Source of the DNA: Mageeibacillus sp. UBA3781
GTDB lineage: Bacteria > Bacillota > Clostridia > Saccharofermentanales > Saccharofermentanaceae
Length of the DNA: 7,235 nucleotides
Direction of reading: 5' to 3'
Assembly: GCA_002368805.1 (NCBI GenBank)
Contig: DFFH01000039.1
Coordinates: 1 to 7,235, forward strand
The notes under the pieces were generated by a model that made no database searches, was not told the DNA's origin, and worked only from the letters and a program-made list of their open reading frames with translations. How positions within the stretch are numbered: the first letter of the stretch is position 1; each line of letters opens with the position of its first letter. The position numbers were made by a program, and so were the translations under genes. Of this stretch, positions 1 through 6,363 are shown piece by piece.

Positions 1-1164
1 GTGAATACGGTGCTTCTCTGGATCACGTTTATCGTCGCGCTTTTTCTTAAAGGGTACGCTTTCTTCGTACCGCTCTTTTTCCTTGCGGTCCAGCTCTTCC
101 TTATGGTATTCAGCTATAAAGCCAATGACATGACATTTTCCCTGGTGGAAAAGTTTTACCCGGAGCTTCGCGCATATTCCAACATCTTTACCTCTCTTGA
201 AAATGTAGAAGTAGAGGCGGAGTATCTGAAGACGATCAAGAAGAGACTATACGCTGAAACAGGAGATGACGGGGAGAAACGCTCTGCATCCAACCAGCTC
301 TATGCGCTTTATAAGATCTGCCTTTTTATCCAGGCAAGGATGCAGCCGCTTCTTTATTTTGTGCTGAATATCGTGGCTCCTTTTGATGAGATCCTTCTTT
401 CTCTTCTTGAAAGATGGAGAAGAAGATCCGGTAAGAGTATTCCGGATAAACTAATGGCGATCGGAGAGTGGGAAGCACTTATGAGTCTTGCCACCATGCA
501 GACGATATATCCGGATGGTGCTTTTGCAGAAATAGAAGATACAGATACGCCGTTCTTCGAGGCGAAGGGGATCGGACATCCCCTGATCTCGGAAGAAACG
601 CTGGTCCGTAATGATTTTTCACTAGAGAAAGGCTGTGCTATGATCACCGGATCAAATATGTCCGGTAAGACGACTCTTCTTCGTACAGTCGGTATAAATA
701 CTGTTCTGGCATTCTCCGGAACCGTGTGTCCCGCATCTTCTCTGAAGCTTTCTCTGATGAATATCGGAGCGTCGATGAGGATCGAGGATAATCTTGGAGA
801 GGGTGTCTCGACCTTCTATGCGGAGCTTGTTAAGATCGAGCGTATCGTAAAGATCGCAGACAGCGGAAGACCGCTTCTTTTCCTGATCGACGAGATCTTC
901 CGCGGGACGAACTCGAAAGACCGTACAGATGGCGCCTGGACAGTTCTTAAGAAGCTTCATAAACCATCTATTATCGGTATGATGTCCACGCATGACTATG
1001 AGCTCTGCAAGATGAACGGAAATGGTGAAGTGGATCTCGTGTATTACCACTTTTCTGAATATTACGATGATGACGGCTTGCATTTTGATTATCTTTTGAA
1101 AAATGGTATGTCCACTGAAACAAATGCGAAATATCTAATGAAATTGGTCGGAATCACGGATTGA
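1..1164 (+). CDS. Membrane-associated MutS-family ATPase, C-terminal part (5' end outside window)
   Basis: The reading frame is open from the first base, and the GTG at position 1 is probably not the real start. As I recall the family, membrane-spanning MutS paralogues of Firmicutes run to about 600 residues with a pair of membrane segments in mid-protein, so roughly the first 200 residues are probably missing. Numbered from base 1, two hydrophobic segments lie at about residues 3-17 and 20-38, followed by a helical core. The MutS ATPase follows: Walker A GSNMSGKT (217-224), the signature EGVSTFYAEL (267-276), Walker B LLFLIDE with D297/E298, then FRGTNSKDR, and the conserved histidine in STHD (H331). 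Such paralogues lack the mismatch-recognition domain of true MutS, so a role in canonical mismatch repair is unlikely and the actual function is unknown. The ATPase motifs look intact. The gene ends 17 bp before the lysA promoter and no terminator is visible between them. Confidence 0.88.
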   Translation: MNTVLLWITFIVALFLKGYAFFVPLFFLAVQLFLMVFSYKANDMTFSLVEKFYPELRAYSNIFTSLENVEVEAEYLKTIKKRLYAETGDDGEKRSASNQLYALYKICLFIQARMQPLLYFVLNIVAPFDEILLSLLERWRRRSGKSIPDKLMAIGEWEALMSLATMQTIYPDGAFAEIEDTDTPFFEAKGIGHPLISEETLVRNDFSLEKGCAMITGSNMSGKTTLLRTVGINTVLAFSGTVCPASSLKLSLMNIGASMRIEDNLGEGVSTFYAELVKIERIVKIADSGRPLLFLIDEIFRGTNSKDRTDGAWTVLKKLHKPSIIGMMSTHDYELCKMNGNGEVDLVYYHFSEYYDDDGLHFDYLLKNGMSTETNAKYLMKLVGITD

Positions 1165-1181
1165 TTTATACTCCCGGTAGC

Positions 1182-1209
1182 TTGCAATTATGCAAGAAAA
1201 TGGTACAAT
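1182..1209 (+). promoter_or_regulatory. Probable sigma-A promoter of lysA (extended -10)
   Basis: A -35-like TTGCAA (1182-1187) lies 16 bp before a -10 box TACAAT (1204-1209), which differs from TATAAT at one base. TG at 1201-1202, one base before the box, forms an extended -10 element (TGGTACAAT). Transcription would start at about 1215-1217. This gives a short leader before the ATG at 1241 and argues against translation starting at 1190 or 1208. An inverted repeat TTGCA-N4-TGCAA (1182-1195) covers the -35 box, and another TTGCAA lies at 1212-1217. Confidence 0.6.
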
Positions 1210-1227
1210 GGTTGCAAAATTGTTTAA

Positions 1228-1240
1228 ACGAGGTATTGAT
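1228..1240 (+). promoter_or_regulatory. Ribosome binding site deciding the lysA start
   Basis: ACGAGG (1228-1233) lies 7 bp before the ATG at 1241. The in-frame upstream ATGs at 1190 and 1208 have no comparable purine-rich site and fall inside or at the edge of the predicted promoter. Confidence 0.6.
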
Positions 1241-2488
1241 ATGGACTCCTATACGCAGAAGATGAACTTTTTTGGTAATACTGATCCTGAGCAGTTGGTT
1301 GCCAAGTATGGGTCGCCGCTTTTCGTATATAACGAAGACATTCTCAGAAGACAGATGAAAAGAGTTGCAGGTCTCCTGCCGAACCATCGCTTTACCTCTA
1401 ACTTCTCTATCAAGACGAATTCAAATCTTTCGATCCTGAAGATGGCTTTTGAAGAAGGCCTGAATGCGGATGCGATGAGCCCGGGTGAGATCTATGCGCT
1501 GAAAAAAGCCGGATTTCCGAGTGAGAGGATCTTCTATGTGTCTAATAATGTTTCGGAAGAAGAGATGCAGTATGCGATCGATGAGGGCGTGATCGTCAGT
1601 GTGGACAGCCTTTCCCAGCTGGAGATGTTCGGAAGACTGAATCGTGGCGGCAGGCTTTCTGTCCGCATTAATCCCGGTGTTGGTGCCGGTCACCACGACA
1701 AGGTAGTAACAGCCGGAAAGAAGACCAAGTTCGGTGTGGCTGCCCAGGATATCGAGAAGATCCATGATATTGCAGCAAAGTATGATCTTCATATCATCGG
1801 CCTTAATCAGCATATCGGTTCACTCTTTATGGACTATAAGCCTTTCCTGGAGGCTTGCCGCAACTTCCTGCACTATGCGGAAGAGTTTGATGAACTGGAA
1901 TTTCTGGATTTCGGAGGTGGTTTTGGTACTCCGTATCATAAGCTTGCGGATGAGCAGGAGTTTGATATCGAGACCTTTAAGAAAGAACTTGATGCACTTC
2001 TTACCGAGTGGAAGAAGACAAGCGGCAGAGATGTTCTCTTTAAGACAGAACCCGGCCGTTATATCGTAGCGGAAAGCGGTGTGCTGCTCGGACGTGTGCA
2101 CTCTGTGAAGGAAAACTACGGCCATAAGTATGTCGGTACAGATATCGGCATGAATGTTCTGATACGCCCGGAACTCTATGATTCCTGGCACGATGTGGAG
2201 ATCTACCGTGATGGGAAACCGGTTGCGGGAGGCGAGAAAGAGACCTATTCTGTCGTAGGAAATATCTGTGAGAGCGGAGATATCGTAGCGAAGGACCGTG
2301 AGCTTCCGGTCACACATGAGCATGATGTGGTATGTGTCCTTGATGCCGGCGCTTACGGCTTTTCCATGAGTTCGAATTATAACAACCGTCTGCGTCCCGC
2401 AGAGGTCCTGATCCATAGTGACGGAAGTGATTCCCTGATCAGAAGAAGAGAGACTCTCGACGATCTGATGCGCTGCTTTGACATCTGA
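1241..2488 (+). CDS. lysA: Diaminopimelate decarboxylase (PLP-dependent, fold type III)
   Basis: Probable last step of lysine synthesis: decarboxylation of meso-diaminopimelate to L-lysine in the cytoplasm. The protein has 415 residues from the ATG at 1241, normal for LysA. It has an N-terminal alanine-racemase-like TIM barrel and a C-terminal beta domain. Visible motifs are the PLP lysine in SIKTN (K58), RINPG (142-146), the KFGV stretch (163-166), HIGS (191-194), the phosphate-binding GGGFG (225-229), EPGR (270-273), CESGD with the active-site cysteine (343-347) and GAYG (370-373). CESGD favours diaminopimelate over ornithine/arginine decarboxylases. A related carboxylyase acting on another diamino acid cannot be excluded. 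The frame stays open to an ATG at 1190, but that codon lies within the promoter. The gene appears to be transcribed on its own and has no clear functional link to its neighbours. Confidence 0.87.
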   Translation: MDSYTQKMNFFGNTDPEQLVAKYGSPLFVYNEDILRRQMKRVAGLLPNHRFTSNFSIKTNSNLSILKMAFEEGLNADAMSPGEIYALKKAGFPSERIFYVSNNVSEEEMQYAIDEGVIVSVDSLSQLEMFGRLNRGGRLSVRINPGVGAGHHDKVVTAGKKTKFGVAAQDIEKIHDIAAKYDLHIIGLNQHIGSLFMDYKPFLEACRNFLHYAEEFDELEFLDFGGGFGTPYHKLADEQEFDIETFKKELDALLTEWKKTSGRDVLFKTEPGRYIVAESGVLLGRVHSVKENYGHKYVGTDIGMNVLIRPELYDSWHDVEIYRDGKPVAGGEKETYSVVGNICESGDIVAKDRELPVTHEHDVVCVLDAGAYGFSMSSNYNNRLRPAEVLIHSDGSDSLIRRRETLDDLMRCFDI

Positions 2489-2499
2489 TCATCCACTTT

Positions 2500-2547
2500 C
2501 TTTAATAAACACTCTCAAAATCTCTTGTTACATCGCCTTTAATAAAC
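2500..2547. repeat. 11-bp direct repeat CTTTAATAAAC upstream of the kinase gene
   Basis: CTTTAATAAAC occurs exactly at 2500-2510 and again at 2537-2547, 37 bp apart start to start (about 3.5 helical turns). The second copy fills the spacer and abuts the -10 box of the kinase promoter; the first lies upstream of the -35 box. This arrangement could be a pair of regulator sites. The AT-rich composition means chance is also possible. Confidence 0.45.
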
Positions 2548-2553
2548 TATAAT
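2525..2553 (+). promoter_or_regulatory. Strong sigma-A promoter of the kinase/vWA/PP2C unit
   Basis: TTGTTA (2525-2530, 4 of 6 to TTGACA) is separated by exactly 17 bp from a perfect TATAAT (2548-2553). Transcription would begin near 2560, about 25 bases before the kinase ATG. The -10 box lies within a palindrome ACTAT-AAT-ATAGT (2546-2558), flanked by GCCTT (2535-2539) and AAGGC (2561-2565). It is the only strong promoter seen between lysA and the end of the four-gene unit. Confidence 0.7.
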
Positions 2554-2574
2554 ATAGTATAAGGCAAACTGTCT

Positions 2575-2584
2575 GGGGGTGTTT
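2575..2584 (+). promoter_or_regulatory. Ribosome binding site deciding the kinase start
   Basis: GGGGG at 2575-2579 followed by T lies 5 bp before the ATG at 2585. An in-frame GTG at 2579 overlaps this G run and would have no room for its own site, so 2585 is the preferred start. Confidence 0.6.
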
Positions 2585-4411
2585 ATGGCTGATTTTGCTG
2601 AGATATTACAAGCATATAGTTCACTTGCCGTGGACTATTCCGCATTTTTTGAGTTAGGCGATCCGGGACTTCTGAATTCCCTGGTCGATTATATTGTCGA
2701 GCAAGAAAAGACTGTCTTTGTAAGTAAGTCTTTTAAAGTTCTGCATGAATGCGTTTTACGTGCGAATAATCCGAATGAGAAAGCCATATACAGTGCTATG
2801 AAGAATGCGATGCGTTCTCTGGTGGAGTCGAAGCTTCTTCGCGCCAGTAAGAGTGCGTCTTGCGTTGGTTTTTTCCTCGAACACCTCGGAAATGAAGATG
2901 AGTGCCTCTTCATCGGCAGAAACGGTAACGCTTTTGCACGCCTTCGTAATATCAATGCCCAGGGAAAATGTGCGGTATTTGTTGTGAACCGCGGCCGCAT
3001 CAAGTTCTATTCTTCTTTATCGGAATGTCTTTCGGCAGAAGAGGGCTATACAGTCAATCCTATCTCCGGAAACAGCGATTTTATCGCAAGTGATAACTAT
3101 TTCAGCGTGGGAGATATCCTCTGCACGGATGACGGAGAGGAGATCACACTGACGTCTTTGATCAGCACAGGCGCAGAGGGTCTTGTATTCTGTACGCAGC
3201 ATGATAAATGGGTCGCAAAAGTATATCACCGCGGAGGAATCACCCCGCTCCGCTGGTATAAATTGATGAAGATGAGATCTCTCGATCTGGAAGCAGATAA
3301 TATCTGCTGGCCGTGCCGCCTCCTGTTCTCGAGAAATCATATTCCGGTCGGATATATGATGCGTAAGGCTTCCGGCACCACGATCAGCCGTGCTTTTGAC
3401 GGACCGGACGCGATGGAGAAGTATTTCCCCGCATGGTCGCGTCTTCAGGTCGTAGAGGCTTCGCTTTCATTCCTGTATGTGATGGAATATCTGCATTTGC
3501 ACGGTGTCCTTGTCGGAGATATTCAGCTGAAGAATGCCATGATCGAAAATGAGGATCACCTGTTCCTGATCGATATGGACAGTGTGCAGTATCAGGATCT
3601 CCCGTGTCCTGTAGGAACGGAGGAGTTTACCCGTCCTGAACTGTGGGGGAAGTCGTTCGTTACTTTCCTGCGCCGTCCTCAGGATGAAGACTATTCTATC
3701 TCTATCCTCGTATTCTCGATGCTTTTCTGTGGCCAGCACCCCTACGCCCAGAGAAACGGACTTGAGATGTTAAGAGACGAGATGGAAGCACATTCCTTCC
3801 CGTATACGGTGGATGATTCCGAAAATGAGAGGATCCCGTATGGCGGATATGACAAGATCTGGGATGCGCTCACTCCGACACTGAAAGATATGTTTGTCCG
3901 TGCATTTGCCGAAGGAGAGCTCTTCGATTCTCTCGAGTGGGCGTGCGCGATCCAGGAATACAGAGATAAGCTCGTCGCTCATGAGTATGAGGATGAAGAA
4001 GTGTATCGTGTATTCCCGTACTATGTGAAAGAAGTTGCCGCACCTGTAAAGCGTACCGGAAAAATGAGTATCCGTGAGGCGATCATGAATTCGAACATGA
4101 ATTCTGAAGAAGCCAGAAATCAGTATGCCCGCCAGATCCCTACCGGACAGCAGGCGGCCAATGAACAGGCGAAGAAGAGAGTCGAGCCCAGTCATCCGTC
4201 TTTTAAAGGTTCGACCCAGCCCCCGCCGAGCAGAGCGATCAAGCCGCCGACGAACCAGCCTTCGCAGGCAAGTGCTCTGGTAAACAGAATGAATGCCATG
4301 TCAGGAAGCGCCGAGAAGCGGGCGGAGAATGAAGCTAAAAAGGAAGATGCACCTGCACCATCGCCGAGAAAATCCGGATTTGGAAGATTCTTCGGCAATA
4401 GACATAACTGA
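2585..4411 (+). CDS. Divergent Ser/Thr protein kinase of a kinase-vWA-PP2C triad
   Basis: A 608-residue protein with three parts. Residues 1-185 are an unrecognised domain, helical at first and then more strand-like (about 94-145). Residues about 190-462 are a eukaryotic-like kinase fold: glycine loop STGAEG (194-199), ATP lysine in VAK (K212), catalytic loop VGDIQLKN (D312, N317) replacing HRDLKPEN, metal aspartate D330 in IDMDS replacing DFG, activation segment end GTEEFTRPE (344-352), and a DYS...HPY region (369-387). Lysine, both aspartates and the asparagine are all present, so activity is likely; the usual catalytic-loop lysine is Q314. Residues about 485-608 are low-complexity, rich in Pro, Ala, Gln and Lys, and end in a basic-aromatic tail GFGRFFGNRHN. 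No membrane segment or helix-hairpin-helix domain is evident. It is the first gene of the unit, 32 bp before the vWA gene. The natural reading is that it opposes the PP2C downstream. The substrate is unknown; the fourth gene is a candidate. Confidence 0.85.
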   Translation: MADFAEILQAYSSLAVDYSAFFELGDPGLLNSLVDYIVEQEKTVFVSKSFKVLHECVLRANNPNEKAIYSAMKNAMRSLVESKLLRASKSASCVGFFLEHLGNEDECLFIGRNGNAFARLRNINAQGKCAVFVVNRGRIKFYSSLSECLSAEEGYTVNPISGNSDFIASDNYFSVGDILCTDDGEEITLTSLISTGAEGLVFCTQHDKWVAKVYHRGGITPLRWYKLMKMRSLDLEADNICWPCRLLFSRNHIPVGYMMRKASGTTISRAFDGPDAMEKYFPAWSRLQVVEASLSFLYVMEYLHLHGVLVGDIQLKNAMIENEDHLFLIDMDSVQYQDLPCPVGTEEFTRPELWGKSFVTFLRRPQDEDYSISILVFSMLFCGQHPYAQRNGLEMLRDEMEAHSFPYTVDDSENERIPYGGYDKIWDALTPTLKDMFVRAFAEGELFDSLEWACAIQEYRDKLVAHEYEDEEVYRVFPYYVKEVAAPVKRTGKMSIREAIMNSNMNSEEARNQYARQIPTGQQAANEQAKKRVEPSHPSFKGSTQPPPSRAIKPPTNQPSQASALVNRMNAMSGSAEKRAENEAKKEDAPAPSPRKSGFGRFFGNRHN

Positions 4412-4443
4412 TCCTGAAAAGGTGATGTATTGGAGGAAATAGT

Positions 4444-5184
4444 ATGAGTAATGAAGTTGGTGGTTTTTCAAAATCTGATTTCGGAAGCAGCACGAGAAGA
4501 AGACTTCCGATCTGTTTCTGTCTGGATATCAGCGGTTCGATGACCGGTTACCCGATCGAGCAGCTCAATGATGGTCTTCAGAGCTTTTTTGCATCGATCA
4601 GAGATAATGAGGAGACAAAGTCATCTGCGGATATCGCCATTATTACATTCGGCGGTTCGGTAGATATCTTCCTTCCGTTCGGAAAGAGCGGGCAGGATTC
4701 TTCGATCCCGCGTCTTCAGGCAACAACGAGCCTTACACCGATCGGTGAGGGAATCCTCACGGCCCTCGAGCTTCTCAATGCGAGAAAAGAAGGCTACAAA
4801 GAGATGGGCATCAAGTACTATCAGCCGTGGCTGGTCGTTATTACCGATGGCGCACCTCAGGGACCGAATGCCTTAGAGAATATGGAGAAAGCAATCGAAG
4901 CCGTCCGTGAGCTGGAAGATAATGATAAACTGGTCGTCTTTAATATCGGTGTAGGAAGCAGCGCTGACTTCCCGATGCTCCAGCGTCTCTCCGGAAAAAG
5001 AGAGAAGCCGATCTCCATCAGTACTGCCCAGTTCGGTAAGCTCTTCGCGTTCCTCGGATCAAGTAGTTCTTCCGTTGTTTCGAACAGCATGAGCAATGAC
5101 GCTCTTTATAACCTCAATACCGAACCGGAAGGGAATGCCATGGCCATGGATGATTTCTTCAAAGCTATTCAGGAGAGCCAGTGA
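4444..5184 (+). CDS. TerY-like von Willebrand factor A (vWA) domain protein
   Basis: A 246-residue, almost single-domain vWA protein, predicted cytosolic with no signal peptide or membrane segment. The metal-ion-dependent adhesion site is complete: DISGS (D28, S30, S32), T98 in SLTPIG and D135 in ITDGAP. The strand motifs ADIAIITFGG (62-71) and VVFNIGVG (164-171) fit the Rossmann-like fold. In TerY-type systems such proteins are thought to assemble kinase and phosphatase complexes. A cysteine-rich zinc-binding C-terminus, as in some TerY proteins, is absent; instead there is a serine-rich stretch (206-217) and an acidic tail with a final helix DDFFKAIQE (236-244). The ATG at 4444 has a strong GGAGG (4432-4436) 7 bp upstream. 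The stop lies 3 bp before the PP2C start, so the two are probably translationally coupled. A role as adaptor is inference. Confidence 0.88.
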   Translation: MSNEVGGFSKSDFGSSTRRRLPICFCLDISGSMTGYPIEQLNDGLQSFFASIRDNEETKSSADIAIITFGGSVDIFLPFGKSGQDSSIPRLQATTSLTPIGEGILTALELLNARKEGYKEMGIKYYQPWLVVITDGAPQGPNALENMEKAIEAVRELEDNDKLVVFNIGVGSSADFPMLQRLSGKREKPISISTAQFGKLFAFLGSSSSSVVSNSMSNDALYNLNTEPEGNAMAMDDFFKAIQESQ

Positions 5185-5187
5185 CCG

Positions 5188-6348
5188 ATGACAGATCCCG
5201 TACTTGTTAATGTTTCGCTGATAGGAAATAAGCATATCAACAGGGGAACTCCCTGCGAGGATGCATCCTGCACTCTCTCAAGAAATGGTGTTTCCGTCGT
5301 ATGTGTATCGGACGGCGCCGGCGGTTCGAAGTACACGCACGCACGTTTTGGCTCCCAGTGTGCGGTTGACTGCATCGCGAATCTCCTGTGTGATCATTTT
5401 GATGCTTTCTACTTTGAAAACAGGGAGAGCCTGTCAAGAAGCCTTCTGGTGACAGCCGTTCATTCTTCGATGGCGGATCTTCTGGTCGAGCATCAGCTCG
5501 ATGGCCTTGAAAGACTGTCATGTACGCTTCTTTTCGTAGCGGTGAAGGGTGACCTCGTTCTGGCGGGACATATCGGAGACGGCCTGATCTGCCGTGTATC
5601 ATCTCACGGAGTATCTCCGCTGACACTTCCTTCCAATGGAGAGAATGCGTCTTCCACCTATTTCATCACGTTCCCGAATGCGCAGGAATATCTCCGTTTC
5701 ATTCGTACCACTACGGATGAGACGCATGCTTTTGTACTGATGTCGGATGGTGTGGAGGAGATGGTCTATGATTCTTCCACGCAGCTTGTACGTCCTGTGG
5801 TTGCCCGCCTTGCCGAGCTTGCTTCCAAGGGAAAAGAACAGGCGGAAGAAGAACTTGCGGCAACGATCAAGGAATTCGTGATCGGTGCCGGACAGAATAC
5901 CGATGATGCATCGGTAGGTATTCTGTATCTTCCGGAGACGGATGCGCCTGATTTCTCTTCTATGAAGGATGCAAAAGCGAAATTCCAGAGAAATCACGAA
6001 GATACGATCCGTGCCGTGCAGATGGAATGGATACCGAAGGTCAAGCACGCGCAGGAGATCCTATCCGCATTAAGCAGCGGTAAACCGTTACCGCCTTCTG
6101 GTGCAGCTCCTTCCGAGGATGAGCCGGAAGAGAAAAAAGAGACGAAAACTATGCCTTCGACAGAACCCTCTGAACAAAAAGAGGAGAAACCGCAGGCTCC
6201 GAAGGGAAAAGAAGAAATAGCCGCAAATCCCGAAGTGCAGGAACCTTCTTCGAAAATCACACCGAAAATGGTCCCGCTGTGGGCATTCCTTCTTATGTGC
6301 GGTGCTTTTGTAGTGACGCTTATTATACTGATTTTATATCTGATCTGA
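5188..6348 (+). CDS. PP2C-type protein phosphatase with C-terminal membrane anchor
   Basis: A 386-residue protein. Residues 1-250 form a PP2C (PPM) domain, expected to hydrolyse phosphoserine/phosphothreonine with Mn/Mg. Motifs in order are NRGTPCEDA (E24, D25), VSDGAGGSK (D42, G43), SCTLLFVAV (111-119), GHIGDG (D131), LMSDGVEE (D187) and TDDASVGILYL (D239, D240), so all metal-binding aspartates are present. Residues 251-300 are helical. Residues 300-360 are a Pro/Glu/Lys-rich linker, followed by one hydrophobic segment (363-385) that ends at the very C-terminus. With K356 and K360 just before it, the phosphatase domain should face the cytoplasm as a tail-anchored protein. AGGAG (5171-5175) lies 12 bp before the ATG, longer than usual, consistent with coupling to the vWA gene that ends 3 bp earlier. 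It probably reverses the action of the kinase encoded at 2585. Membrane topology is inferred from hydrophobicity only. Confidence 0.88.
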   Translation: MTDPVLVNVSLIGNKHINRGTPCEDASCTLSRNGVSVVCVSDGAGGSKYTHARFGSQCAVDCIANLLCDHFDAFYFENRESLSRSLLVTAVHSSMADLLVEHQLDGLERLSCTLLFVAVKGDLVLAGHIGDGLICRVSSHGVSPLTLPSNGENASSTYFITFPNAQEYLRFIRTTTDETHAFVLMSDGVEEMVYDSSTQLVRPVVARLAELASKGKEQAEEELAATIKEFVIGAGQNTDDASVGILYLPETDAPDFSSMKDAKAKFQRNHEDTIRAVQMEWIPKVKHAQEILSALSSGKPLPPSGAAPSEDEPEEKKETKTMPSTEPSEQKEEKPQAPKGKEEIAANPEVQEPSSKITPKMVPLWAFLLMCGAFVVTLIILILYLI

Positions 6349-6363
6349 TTTGGGGGATGGATC

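Noticed and set aside
1165..1240. Lysine riboswitch (L box) ahead of lysA
   Set aside because: The gap is only 76 bp, shorter than an L box, and most of it is taken up by the promoter; no matching stems were seen.
1820..2416. Minus-strand open frame of about 198 codons inside lysA
   Set aside because: It lies antisense to a well-supported enzyme gene, with no recognisable domain, and its composition is that expected of a mirrored frame.
2579..2584. GTG at 2579 as start of the kinase gene
   Set aside because: It overlaps the GGGGG ribosome binding site that suits the ATG at 2585, and it would have no site of its own.
2489..2584. Rho-independent terminator after lysA
   Set aside because: No GC-rich stem followed by a T run is present. 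The palindromes in this gap are AT-rich and sit on the promoter.
2585..4411. Kinase protein as an inactive pseudokinase
   Set aside because: The HRD and DFG motifs are altered, but the ATP lysine (K212), catalytic aspartate (D312), N317 and metal aspartate (D330) all remain.
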